A stretch of 64,000 nt of DNA from Prochilodus magdalenae (GCA_024036415.1 JAMWET010000686.1:21692-85691); one strand, 5' to 3'; numbered from the stretch's first letter, positions 23,701 to 34,105 are shown. A program made the numbers and translations. Notes: a model not told the origin generated them from the letters alone.

Positions 23701-26700
23701 GTGACACACAGCCATCTGAATGTAGCAGGTGTGGACACGTGAAAAAACACCTGTGGAAAGACTGTCCTGCGTGAGATGCTAAGTGTAGGAGGTGCCATAA
23801 AAAAGGACACTTTGCCAAGAAATGCAGGTCAAGTGGTCGTATCCATAACATCACAGAGACTAAACAATAGAGCAGCGAGAAGGACTTTGCTTTCTTGGGA
23901 GAAATGTGCTCTGAAGAGGAGGAGGAGTGGTGTGAAGTGGTGCAGCTAAACAGAGAAAAGGCAGTGTTCAAGCTGGACACAGGAGCCACTGTTACAAGCA
24001 ATTCCAAGCAGCTCCTACTCCATCAAAAGCCACGGTTCACTGCAGCCATCTAGAAAAGTGCCGTATGGCCCAGGAAACCACAGGCTGGAAGTTAAAGCTG
24101 AGCTTTTAAAAAATAAAAAGACTGAACAGGACATTTATGTTGTTGGTGGACTAGCCAAACCATTACTGGGCCTGCATTAAAAGCACTTGCGCTGATAAAG
24201 CGGGTTCATGCCGTACAGTGCCAGCAGGATGACTTTAGAGAACTGTACCCCACAGTGTTTTCTGGCTTGTTAAAGGTGCGGGCGTGTTTTGAGAATGAGG
24301 TCTTTGTTTTTATCTGTGTCTATGGGCTCACTGTGGGGTTCAGAGAGGCTGGCCTAAATGGATACCCTCACAGTGTGTTGGAGAACACTGATGTAGACGA
24401 TCTCTTGGTTCTGGGTGGTCATTTAACTGCACTGCTGATGACATAGATACAAATCACATGGAACCACATCCTGCCTCCCGCAGACGTCTGCATGAGCTGG
24501 TGGAGGCTAGTGAACTCTGTGTGACGTCTGGAGGACTCTCCACGCAGACCAGAGGCAGTACACATGGACTCATTTTAAGGACCATGTGCTCTCACTAGCT
24601 AGGCTGGACCGGCTCTATGTTTTTAAGCATCACTGTACTGTTCTCTCACAATGTCCTATCTGCCCTACTGGTCGGAAATGGATGCTCCTTCAAAGTTCTT
24701 TTTCGGCCTTGAGCTGAAGAATGGACAGAAAAGGGGGAGTCAGGGGATCTCCTGTCGGTGTCTGCTAAAATTCGCAAGCGGACAGTCAGCTTCTTCTCTA
24801 AGCTATACAACAGTGAGCAGTCAGGGGCACATGAGCTGGAGGAAAGTTTTCTTCACAAGTTGCCCAAGTTAACACGGTGGTCTGCTGAGATGCTGGACAG
24901 GGCATTGTCCCTGGATGAACTGTACACAGCTCTCCAGGGTATGGAGAATGGGAGGGCACCAGGGATCAACGGTCCTCTCATAGAGTTCTATAAGTCCTTC
25001 TGGTCTGTTTTGGGGCAGGGTGTGTTTGATGTGCTCGGGGCAAGCTTGGTGGAAGGAGAGCTTCCACTGAGTTGCCGTAGGGCTGTCCTCACGCTCCTGC
25101 CGAAGAAGGGGGACCTGACTGACCTGAAGAACTGGCGTCCAGTTTCATTGCTGTGTACTGTGTGCCCAGTAGGTCCATATTTGATAATATTCATCTAATT
25201 TGGGCTATTTTGGACGTCTACAGGCTGTTGGGTTTGAAGACTGGTCTCTTATTTCTGGACAAGGAAAAGGCTTTTGACAGAGTTGAACACTGGTACCTTT
25301 GGATGTTTTAAGTGGGATTTTAACTGATTTCCAGGTGTTATCTTCTGCCAAAGTTAACTGGGGTAGGAGTGATTGGGGAGGTAGTGGTTGGGGAGTGGAA
25401 GGGTGAAGAGCCCAGACTTCCAGACGGCCTACACTGGAAGAAGGGAGGTTTTAAATGCCTAGGGGTGTACCTGGTGGACAGGGATTTTTGGGAGGATTTG
25501 CTGGAAAGTATAAAAGGGCGATTAATTAAATGTATTGTCCTATGTATGTCCTATAGGGGCCGTGTACTTAAACAACCTTGCTGCATCGTCCCTTTGGCAC
25601 AAGTTGGCCTGTGTAGACCCCCTGGCAAACCTGTTGGCCGTTGTCCAGGCGATGTTGGTGGACTTTTTTTGGGACCACCTACACTGGTTACCACAGGGGA
25701 TTCTTTACCTGCCAGGACTGCTGTCTTTCGACTGCAGTTCATTAAAAGACTGCTCACTGGCTCTGAAAGTATTGTGTGGAGGACACCGGTCAGCAGAGTA
25801 CTGCAGACTGTGGAGGGGCACGGACTGGACAGGGCCTTGTTTTTCTTGGACACTAGGACTTTGGACTTTGGGGGATTGTCGGTGTTTTATAAGGGACTTT
25901 TTATCCTACACAGAGAGAGCTGCTCATCCCTGTACTGGGTCCTGGAAGAGCCTTTAGTCAACAGCGCCAGTCTGGACATCTCCAGCCAGACCTCCCATGA
26001 TCTGTCCAGAATCCTGATTGCTGCGGGGGTCACTAAGTTAGGACAGCTGGTGGGGCTTGCGGCACCTAAGCTGACCAATGGAGAAAACTTTGCGGCACAG
26101 TTGGGAATTAGATCCCTACGAGTGGCCCGTCAGCTCTTGTACAAATGGAGTTCTACACTCACGAGCGACGAACGACCACAGGAGTCAGCACAGGACCAGC
26201 AGAGGGGGACTCATTCCCCAAGTTCACCAAACCTGGGTGACTGTGGAGGCCCGCTCTTAGAGTGCACAGGGGAAGCCAGCATGGTTCTGGGGGCCAGTAG
26301 TAAACTCCTTTACAGAGCCTGTGTGAAGGCAATTAAAAGGAAATGGCTAGATGGTTGAGTTGAAACGCCGTGGCGCCGAGAGCTCGGGCTCCGTGGCGAT
26401 ACAAAGCCGGAGTGGAGAGTGTTATACAAACCACCGATAACCAAAAAAGATGCTGATCTAGTGTAGTTCAGGACCAGCTGAGTGAGGGTTCTGTTGTGTT
26501 AGCTGAACTCCTGGTACTGCAGAGCTGTGTGATGGTGTGAGTGGGGGTCACTGTGTTCAGGTTCTTCCAGAATTTGATAGCCCTTTCCTGGATGTTGAGG
26601 AGTAATGGGTATCGGTCTAGTTCTGCTCTGTGTGCGGTGGTTCTGGTGGTTCTGAACACTTCTAAGATGGTTCTACAGAATTCTGCATGCAGAGTCTCCA

Positions 26701-29700
26701 TCGGGTGTTTGTCCCATTTGTCAGATTGCTGGTTTGTACGCGGACCCCACACGTCCCTCCCTAAAGGACAGGTGGTTCCGTTATTGACTCCAGTATTTTT
26801 ATCGGAATTCTGATGGAGGTTCTGCAGAGGTTTGTGGTTTATGGTGTAGAAAGCCCTGTGAGCTCTGTCTCTCAGTTCTCCCACTGCCTGGTGAAAATTC
26901 CCTGAAGAACTGATTCTGATTCCTAAATAATTAGAGTTGGAGGAGTGACTGATTTCCTTTGTGCCTAACCGGAATGTGGGCTCTGTTCCCTGAGATCCGG
27001 ATCCTTTCTGGAATATCATTATGTTTGTCTTTTTCAGGTTTACTGTCCGGGCCCAGGTCTGGCAGTACCGCTCCAGTAGGTCCAGGTTCTGCTGTAGACC
27101 CTGCTCAGTGGGGGACAGCAGGACCAGGTGGTCTACATAGATCAGGAATTTGATCTCCGAGTGGTGCGGAGTGAGAGCGGGTTCTGTGGACTGTTCTAAT
27201 GTTGTTGATAATTCATTAACACAGATATTAAACAGTGTTGGGCTTAAACAGCAGCCCTGTCTCACTCCGCACTCCTGGGAGAGGGAGTTTGTTTGTGTGG
27301 TGTTTGGTGTTTTTATCCCGCACCTGTTTCCTGTGTACAGTGATTTAATCAGGTGGTGTGTTTTACCGCACACCGTCTCTAGAAGCTTGTAGAATAATCC
27401 TTCGTACCAAATAGAATCAAAGGCCTTTCTGAAATCAGTAAAACAGGTACAGTGTGGTTTAGTTCTGGACAGGGTATTTATCAGTCAGGGTGTGCGGGGG
27501 GTAAATATGATCAGTGGTGCGGTAGTTTGGTAAGAATCCAGTTTGACTTCTACTGAACACACTGTGCTCAGTAAGGAAGTTTAAAGGTCTAGAGTTTAAG
27601 GTGCTACAGAAAAGCTCCCCCAGGTTCCTGTTCACACAGACGCCTCAGTGATTATTAGGGTGGAGCTCATCTCCACTTTTAAAGAGTGGTGTTATTAGTC
27701 CATGATCCAGATTTCAGGGAAGGAACCTACACTCAGAACCGGGTTACATTACACTCAGAACCGGGTTACATTACACTCAGAACCGGGTTACACTACACTC
27801 AGAACCGGGTTACATTACACTCAGAACCGGGTTACACTACACTCAGAACCGGGTTACACTACACTCAGAACCGGGTTACATTACACCCAGAACCGGGTTA
27901 CATTACACTCAGAACCGGGTTACATTACACTCAGAACCGGGTTACATTACACCCAGAACCGGGTTACATTACACTCAGAACCGGGTTACATTACACTCAG
28001 AACCGGGTTACATTACACCCAGAACCGGGTTACATTACACTCAGAACCGGGTTACATTACACCCAGAACCGGGTTACATTACACTCAGAACCGGGTTACA
28101 TTACACTCAGAACCGGGTTACATTACACTCAGAACCGGGTTACATTACACCCAGAACCGGGTTACATTACACTCAGAACCGGGTTAAATAGTTTTAGAAC
28201 CGCCCATTGAAATTTAGGACTGTGTTTAACGGTCTGGTTGAGGAGGCCATCAGGACCCGACGCCTTGTTTGGTTTAAGTCCTGTTATGTTCTCTTTAAGC
28301 TCCTGCTCAGGAACTGAGAGGTCTAGAGGGTTCTGGTTCTCTTTAATAGCCGGTTCTGGTTCTTAAAGCTTTCTTTTTGGGTCATTATGTCCAGAATTAG
28401 GTTTGAATTCTTCTTGAATAGAGTTTGGAAATGAACTGTCCGTATGTCTGCACTTAGAATTGCCAGTTCTTCACATTCCTTCTGTTCCAGGTTGTTCCGG
28501 TTATTCCAGAACCGATTGGTTCTGATGGACTCCTCGATTAGTGTCGGTTGTTTGCAGGTGTATCGGGCTGTTTTGGTTCTGAGTGTAGTTTATACTGCTG
28601 CAGTGTTTCACAGTAAAGGAGGCGTATATGTACATTGTTTGGATCTCTGTGGTTCTGATTGGATCAATCTCTAAGTTCTGTCTGCATATTCTGAGGTTCT
28701 GGGTGGAACCATGTGTGTTTTTTGAGTTTGGGTTTTTTGTTCTGGTTTTATTTTTCAGTTTCTGCTATTTTATTAAAAATCATATTTCTGTGTTTAACTG
28801 CCAGATGGACTCCTCCTTTACTGAAAGTGTGAGTTCACTGAGTTCAGCTTTTGGGAAGGTGTGATGATCTCTCTGGAGCCTTGGGGGCAGTGAGGGGCCG
28901 TATCAGTCCGACACCACGTCTCTTGTAATATGAGGACGTCAGTGTCTTTGACATGTCCTGGTGTGTTTAGGTCTCGGATGTTCCATGTGCTGATTGAGAG
29001 AGAAGCTATTATGGTTGCGCATTGCAAAGCATTAGCACTTAGCATTAGCATAAACATTAGCACTTATTTACCACATAGCATGCTTAGCTGTTAGCAGTTA
29101 GCATACTTACCATGCTAACACTTAACACACTTAGCTTTTAGCATACATAGCGCTTAGTAAACTTGGTGCTAAGCACACACTACACTTGGTGCTTAGCATA
29201 CTTAGCATACATAACAGTATACTTAGCTCTTAGCATACTTAGTACTTTGAACACTTGGCTCTAGGCATACATAGCACTTATTACACTTAGCTCTTAGCAC
29301 ACTTAGCTGTTAGCATACATAACAGTAGCACACTTTGCTCTTAGCATACCTAGCGCTTAGCATATTTAGCATTTAGCACACTTAGCACTCAGTATGTTTA
29401 GTATTGTCTAGTAAGTGTTCTGCCTCTTCTCCTCTGTAGGGTTTCAGATCCCTGTTCTCTTTTCCTTCCTCCTTTTGTTTACCTCTTCTTCCCGATCCTG
29501 ATCCTGGAGAATCCTTCCGTGCTAACCTCTTAGCACACTTAGCATACTTAGCACTTAGCATACTTAGCATTAGAACACGTACCTCTTAGCATACATAACA
29601 CTTAGTACCCTTAGGTATTAGCATACTTTAGTACTTTGCACACTAAGTGCTTAGCAAACAACTGCTTAGAACACTTAGCTCTTAGCATACTTAGCACACT

Positions 29701-30443
29701 TAACACTTAGCATGCTTAGCACCTAGCACACTTAGGATTTAGTATGTTTAGTAATGTTCTAGTAAGCGTTCTGCCTCTTCTCTGTATGTTCTCGGGTTCT
29801 GTGCTGTACTGAGCTGTGATCTGGAGAACCCTCACTGTTGACTGCAGAGAGTTCTTACCCCTGATCTGAGGCAGAGTGCTGGTGCTGTGTGCGGGTTCAG
29901 AGTGCTGGTGGCTGTGTGCGGGTTCAGACTCCAGTCTTTGCTCTGTTCTGATTTCTGTCTCTGTTTTCTGTCCTCCGTTTCCTCCTAAAGCTTCTTAGTG
30001 TTTATTCCAGTGGGGTTGCAGATCCCTGTTCTCTTTTCCTTCCTCCTTTTGTTTTCCTCTCCTTCCCGATCCTGATCCTGGAGAATCCTCCCTTGCTAAC
30101 TGCCAACCTCTTAGCACACTTAGCTCTGAGCATGCTTAGCATACCTAGCACGCTTAGCTTTTAACACAGTTAGCTCTTAGCATACCTAGCACTTAACATA
30201 TTTAGCACTTAGCACACTTAGCACTCAGTATGTTTAGTATTGTCTGGTAAGTGTTCTGCCTCTTCTCCTCTGTAGGGTTTCAGATCCCTGTTCTCTTTTC
30301 CTTCCTCCTTTTGTTTTCCTCTCCTTCCCGATCCTGATCCTGGAGAATTGTCCCGTGCTAACCGCTAACCGCTGCTCTGCTAGCTGGTCTCCTGTTGTTG
30401 TTTATTTCTTAGTGTTTTTGTCTAATTATGTTAATATGGACTT

Positions 30444-30540
<97 letters not shown>

Positions 30541-30659
30541 AGGGTGGATCATGGGGGGGAGGAGCGGATGAAACCAGGAATAAAGAAATGTAAGTACACT
30601 TACTTCCTCTGTCTCTCTCTCTCTCTCTCTCTGTCTCTCTGTCTTGCTCTCTCTCTCCA

Positions 30660-30722
<63 letters not shown>

Positions 30723-31281
30723 GTGTTAATTTCTCTTCTTGTGTTCAGATTCCTGTGAGCTCACACTCGACCCAAACACAGCACACAGACGTCTCTCTCT
30801 GTGTGAGGAGAACAGGAAGGTGGTGTGTGTGAGAGAGGAGCAGTCGTATCCTGATCATCCAGAGAGATCTGATGGCTGCTGGCAGGTTCTGTGTAGAGAG
30901 AGTCTGACTGGACGCTGTTACTGGGAGGCTGAGTGGAGCGGGAGGGTTTATATAGCAGTGACTTATAAAGGAATCAGGAGGAGAGGAGTAGGAAGAGACT
31001 GTGAGTTCGGATGGAATGTAAACTCCTGGAGTCTGTACTGCTCTAATATCAGATTCTCTGTCTGGCACAATAATAACAGTATTGATCTCTCTGCTCCCTC
31101 CTCTCAGTCTAACAGAGTAGGAGTGTATCTGGACTGTCCGGCCGGCACTCTGTCCTTCTACAGCGTCTCCACGGATACACACACACTGACACACTTACAC
31201 ACATTCACCACCACATTCACTGAACCGCTTTACGCTGGGTTTGGACTCTATACTGACTCCTCAGTGTGTGTGAGACCCTAA
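9908..31281 (+). CDS. NLR A: RING-FISNA-NACHT-LRR-B30.2 gene, 7 coding exons
   Basis: My model joins 9908-9957, 10362-12602, 13757-13927, 15317-15490, 20459-20632, 30543-30589 and 30749-31281. All junctions have AG/GT signals and compatible phases, and the sum is 3390 nt (1129 residues plus TAA). This is strong support for a real, intact gene. Predicted product: a cytosolic fish NLR with an N-terminal C3HC4 RING, FISNA, NACHT ATPase, three LRR units, a short linker and PRY-SPRY. The family senses microbial or danger signals; RING implies ubiquitin ligase activity, which is inference. Introns are swollen by retrotransposons. Extra LRR exons could be missed and the start could lie at 9911 or in an upstream exon. 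No AATAAA is apparent between the stop and the Tc1 element. Confidence 0.8.
10362..12602 (+). CDS. NLR A exon 2: RING, FISNA and NACHT
   Basis: This 2241-bp exon begins RGRDVPFQDQ. The RING is at 10399-10527: Cys-x2-Cys, x11, Cys-x-His-x2-Cys-x2-Cys, x15, Cys-x2-Cys, a perfect C3HC4. FISNA follows, from about 10620 (KNRYESLFEG, TQLYIIEGESEGVNEEHEV). NACHT has Walker A GIAGIGKT at 10972-10995, Walker B VFIFDGLDES at 11188-11217, and the downstream winged-helix and helical regions ([33 protein letters not shown]). The exon ends at the NLR-typical AVSNCRKA. A 41-residue in-frame tandem duplication lies at 11962-12207 and is absent in NLR C. The splice donor is GTGAGT at 12603. Confidence 0.92.
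12603..13756. other. NLR A intron 2
   Basis: AT-rich intron ending in a long T-rich tract (13731-13755) and TTGTAG acceptor. The stretch 13340-13680 looks like non-coding repeat sequence but I cannot assign it. No gene is seen. Confidence 0.5.
13757..13927 (+). CDS. NLR A LRR exon 1
   Basis: This 171-bp exon encodes one ribonuclease-inhibitor-type LRR unit: LAGFKLTMNSCETICAAL, then LLKELDLSYTGLQDSEINL. TTGTAG acceptor and GTGAGT donor. It is in phase with the preceding exon (AT + A = Ile) and ends CTC AG for the next. LRRs of this family are thought to contribute to ligand recognition and autoinhibition. Confidence 0.9.
13928..15316. repeat. NLR A intron 3 with (AT)n microsatellite
   Basis: The intron has a perfect (AT)n run at about 14933-15011 (near 39 units). 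The rest is AT-rich and unremarkable, with no gene seen. Confidence 0.7.
15317..15490 (+). CDS. NLR A LRR exon 2
   Basis: This 174-bp exon encodes LPGCKLTMNSCETLSAAL and LLKELDLSDSDLQDSGVNLL, a standard NLR LRR unit. TTATAG acceptor, GTGAGC donor, same phase as the other LRR exons. It is close in sequence to LRR exon 1 of this gene and to the first LRR exon of NLR C. Confidence 0.9.
15491..17309. other. NLR A intron 4, left part
   Basis: AT-rich intron sequence without recognisable genes. An open stretch at 16879-17148 (89 codons) has no recognisable domain and I do not call it a gene. The right part of the same intron holds a Tx1 LINE. Confidence 0.5.
17310..19760 (-). mobile_element. Tx1-clade L1 LINE, decayed, minus strand
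   Basis: Read on the minus strand from right to left. ORF1 remnant: MNKAVVGFLTDEGLVNQLVE (19696 down), SFRVPHGESSYMVYATTDS and a degraded CCHC (CFGSGDIRHKRF). An AP-endonuclease remnant follows (SEVVPGHLLMIRARVYERTF, FRNVYASNRGPDRVKFFSKL, VDVWREKHPQVKQYTW, RVSAARLDRFYVS). The first third of reverse transcriptase is next (LLCTDYKILSLCLANRL, QSYCVPKRSMYDNLS, LLSLDQEK). The rest of RT is missing, so the 3' end was lost, which is unusual for LINEs. Many frameshifts show it is old. Confidence 0.75.
19761..20458. other. NLR A intron 4, right part
   Basis: No gene recognised. A 103-codon open stretch at 19913-20224 has no recognisable domain. The intron ends in the CTCTCTGCAG acceptor at 20458. Confidence 0.45.
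20459..20632 (+). CDS. NLR A LRR exon 3
   Basis: This 174-bp exon encodes LSGCMVTEEGCSYLASAL and LLKELYLSYNHPGDTGVTLL, ending CRLDTLR. This is the form usually found as the last LRR before the linker and B30.2 exons of fish NLRs (the SYNHPGDTG signature). GCAG acceptor, GTACAG donor, correct phase. A decayed counterpart is at 44997-45160 in NLR B. Confidence 0.9.
20644..20741. repeat. (GT)n microsatellite
   Basis: About 45 GT units begin 12 bases inside the intron after LRR exon 3, with one AG interruption near the end. Confidence 0.95.
20742..23555. other. NLR A intron 5, left part, repeat debris
   Basis: No working gene. The sequence at 21890-21960 (AAAGTTTATTAATATAGTG, then GTGCTTTACAAATG) resembles the 3' tails of fish LINEs. 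The stretch 22345-22405 reads SEDSFYPRAVCMLNEL, like the C-terminus of a LINE reverse transcriptase. Both are weak. The remainder is unassigned AT-rich DNA. Confidence 0.35.
23640..24271 (+). mobile_element. Gypsy-type LTR retrotransposon fragment (gag-protease)
   Basis: The plus strand reads a gag C-terminus with two zinc knuckles (CSRCGHVKKHLWKDC and CRRCHKKGHFAKKC), then an acidic spacer, then the protease active site FKLDTGATVTSN. The start of pol follows (LALIKRVHAV, FRELYPTVFSGL). A TGA at about 23774 and a TAG near 23868 interrupt it, with further stops downstream. No LTRs were found. It is cut off at about 24271, where a Tx1 LINE begins. Confidence 0.75.
24272..26466 (+). mobile_element. 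Tx1-clade L1 LINE, decayed, plus strand
   Basis: It starts inside ORF2 at the endonuclease (VRACFENEVFVFICVYG, ENTDVDDLLVLGG, NHMEPHPAS, SLARLDRLYVFKHH across frames). Then come the linker (FFSKLYNSEQSG), the RT start (MENGRAPGINGPLIEFYKSF, LLPKKGDLTDLKNWRPVSLL) and an RT piece (FLDKEKAFDRVEHW). An internal deletion follows, then the long C-terminal region 25369-26358, ending in the frame-shifted EWRVLYKPPITKKDADLV at about 26405-26463. It inserted into or recombined with the Gypsy fragment at its left and is abutted by another LINE at its right. It is a different copy from the minus-strand element at 17-19.7 kb. Confidence 0.75.
26467..29000 (-). mobile_element. I/Nimb-like LINE ORF2, decayed, minus strand
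   Basis: The endonuclease start is at the right (SISTWNIRDLNT, DVLILQETWCRTD at 28818-29000). Next come the RT N-terminus (LKPNKASGPDGLLNQ, FQWAVLKLFNPVLS near 28180-28280), then, beyond a minisatellite, LNSRLLNFLTEHSV, TDFRKAFDSIWYEGLFYKL, GVRQGCCLSPTLFNICVNEL and a mutated YADD box (IYVDHLVLLSPTE). The C-terminal region ends at 26468. Clade assignment to the I/Nimb group rests on the RT motifs and is tentative. The element is frameshifted in places and carries the 22-bp array described separately. Confidence 0.75.
27729..28186. repeat. 22-bp minisatellite, about 21 copies
   Basis: The unit is ACACTCAGAACCGGGTTACA plus TT (22 bp). Units are almost identical; the main variants are ACACCC for ACACTC and ACTACA for ATTACA. 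The array lies inside the reverse-transcriptase coding region of the I/Nimb-like LINE. On the minus strand the unit repeats the LINE's own codons for NPVLSV, which also stand at the array's right edge (F-N-P-V-L-S). Confidence 0.95.
29035..30360. repeat. TAGCA-rich minisatellite with three LINE ORF1-derived blocks
   Basis: Arrays of a loose 12-16 bp unit (CTTAGCATACTTAGCAC type) fill 29035-29412, 29527-29760 and 30105-30240. They alternate with three copies of a block of about 100 bp at 29413-29526, 30007-30100 and 30241-30360. Read on the minus strand, the blocks encode SGSGRRGKQKEEGKENRDL, consistent with the basic ORF1 tail of the LINE at 26.5-29 kb. The segment 29770-29990 is further minus-strand open sequence (QKTETEIRTEQRLESEP) of the same likely origin. 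Confidence 0.65.
30448..30540. repeat. (CT)n microsatellite before linker exon
   Basis: An almost pure CT run ends directly in the CAG acceptor of the linker exon, so it serves as an extended polypyrimidine tract. Confidence 0.95.
30543..30589 (+). CDS. NLR A linker exon before B30.2
   Basis: This 47-bp exon encodes VDHGGEERMKPGIKK, the short linker that precedes B30.2 in many fish NLRC3-like genes. The CTCTCAG acceptor follows the (CT)n tract, and the GTAAGT donor is strong. Phases join LRR exon 3 (AG+G = Arg) to the B30.2 exon (T+AT = Tyr). Confidence 0.85.
30608..30720. repeat. (CT)n microsatellite between linker and B30.2 exons
   Basis: CT-rich run with a few GT and CA interruptions, filling most of the 159-bp intron between the linker and B30.2 exons. 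Confidence 0.93.
30749..31281 (+). CDS. NLR A terminal exon: PRY-SPRY (B30.2)
   Basis: This 533-bp exon runs to TAA at 31279-31281. PRY: CELTLDPNTAHRRLSLCEEN. SPRY: GRCYWEAEWSG, VAVTYKGI-like IAVTYKGIRRRG, FGWNVNSWSLYC, FSVWHNNNSI, RVGVYLDCPAGTLSFYSV and EPLYAGFGLY. These are the usual core motifs, with Cys where Trp or His is commoner after YLD. B30.2 in TRIM proteins and fish NLRs binds ligands directly. GTTCAG acceptor and correct phase. It is the only B30.2 exon in the window. Confidence 0.93.
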
Positions 31282-31283
31282 CA

Positions 31284-32425
31284 ACCACCCAGTTACAACT
31301 AGGGAGACCCCAGCAACCATCTAGCAACAGCTATGCCACCACTTGGGTTACCCTAGCAACTACCTAGAAACACCGTAACAACCACGCAGGACACCCTAGC
31401 AACCACCTAGCAACTACTTGGGAAACGCTAGCAAACACTTAGTAACACCTTAGCAACCACCTGGGTTACCCTAGCAACCATTTAGTGATGCATTAGCAAC
31501 ACCCTAGCAACCGTTTAGTAATGCATTAGCAACAACCTAGCAACACCTAGCAACTGTTTAGGAATACATTAGCAACCACCTGGTTTACCCTAACAACAAC
31601 CTAGCAACACCTTAGCAACCACTTGGGATACCCTAGCAACCACCTATCAACACCCTAGCAACAACTTGGATTACCCTAGCAACCGCCTAGCAACACCTTA
31701 GCAACCTCCAGGGATACCCTAGCAACACCTTAGCAACCTCCTGGGATACCCTAGCAACACCTTAGCAACCACCTGGCCCCACCCTAGCAACCGTTTAGGA
31801 ATACATTAGCCACCATCTGGGTTACACTAGCAACAACTTAGCAACACCTTAGCAACCACTTGGAATACCCTAGCAACCACCTAGCAACACCTTAGCAATC
31901 GCTTAGTAATACATTAGCAACCACCTAGCAACACCTAGCAACCTATTGGGATACCCTAGCAACACCTTAGTAACCACCTAACAACACCCTAGCAACCGTT
32001 TAGGAATACATTAGCAACCACCTGGGTTACCCTAACAGCAACCTAGCAACACCTTAGCAACCACTTGGGATACCCTAGCAACCACTTAGAAACATCTTAG
32101 CAACCACCTGGGTTACCCTAGCAACCATTTGGCAACACCCTAGCAACCGTTTAGTAATGCATTAGCAACAACCTAGCAACACCTAGCAACCGTTTAGGAA
32201 TATATTTGCAACCACCTGGGTTACCCTAGTAACACCTAGCAACCTCTTGGGATACCCTAGGAACACCTTAGCAAACACCTGAATTACCCTAGCAACGGCC
32301 AAAGCAACACCTAGCAACCACTTGGGTTACCCTAACAACCGCCCAGCAACACCTATCAACCACTTGGGTTGCCATATCAATCGCCTAACAACATATTAGC
32401 AACCACCTGGTATATCAGAGCAACT
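31284..32425. repeat. TAGCAACC-type minisatellite, about 1.1 kb
   Basis: Irregular tandem array built of CCTAGCAACCACC, TAGCAACACCTTAGCAACC and GGGTTACCC modules. It begins three bases after the NLR A stop codon, so it forms the predicted 3' untranslated region. No polyadenylation hexamer was seen in it. Confidence 0.92.
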
Positions 32426-32498
32426 CCCTAGCTTCAGATGGTTGGTAGTGCACCACTCCACAAAGGCCTCAACCAGGCTTCTGTACTCCCTCTCCTGA

Positions 32499-32696
32499 CA
32501 GTGGGGAGAACAAGTATTTGATACACTGCTGATTTTTCAGGTTTTCCCACTTGCAAAGCATGTAGAAGACTGTAATTTTTATCATAGGTACTCTTCAACT
32601 GTGAGTGATGGAATCTAAAACAAAAATCCAGAAAAATACATTGTATGATTTTTAAATAATTAATTTCCATTTTATTGTGGGAAATAAGTATTTGAT
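32499..32696. repeat. Tc1 left terminal inverted repeat
   Basis: 198 bp, starting CAGTGGGGAGAACAAGTATT and ending GTATTTGAT. Its reverse complement is at 33906-34103. Confidence 0.93.
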
Positions 32697-32866
32697 CATC
32701 TATCAACCAGTAAGAATTTTGGCTCTCACAGACATGTTACTCCTTCTTTAAGAAGCCCTCCTGTTCTCCACTCATTACCTGTATTAACTGCACCTGTTTG
32801 AACTCGTTACCTGTATAAAAGACACCTGTCCACACACTCAATCAGTCAGACTCCAGCATCTCCACA

Positions 32867-33888
<1,022 letters not shown>

Positions 33889-33905
33889 GTTTCTTTTTCT
33901 GGTGT

Positions 33906-34103
33906 ATCAAATACTTATTTCCCACAATAAAATGGAAATTAATTATTTAAAAATCATACAATGTATTTTTCTGGATTTTTGTTTTAGATTCCATCACTCA
34001 CAGTTGAAGAGTACCTATGATAAAAATTACAGTCTTCTACATGCTTTGCAAGTGGGAAAACCTGAAAAATCAGCAGTGTATCAAATACTTGTTCTCCCCA
34101 CTG
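33906..34103. repeat. Tc1 right terminal inverted repeat
   Basis: Reverse complement of the left repeat, followed by TA. Confidence 0.93.
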
Positions 34104-34105
34104 TA

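Noticed and set aside
27729..28186. Regular short repeats as a CRISPR array
   Set aside because: Units are strictly tandem with no spacers, in a fish genome, and derive from LINE coding sequence.
27686..28210. Open frames of 160-174 codons over the 22-bp array
   Set aside because: They are translations of a minisatellite with no start context or domain; a 22-bp unit stays open in several frames by chance.
30355..30729. Open frames of poly Ser-Leu and poly Arg-Glu
   Set aside because: They arise from the (CT)n microsatellites on both strands.
32434..32706. Open frames in the Tc1 terminal repeats (also 33857-34108)
   Set aside because: Identical peptides at both ends show they come from the inverted repeats, not from genes.
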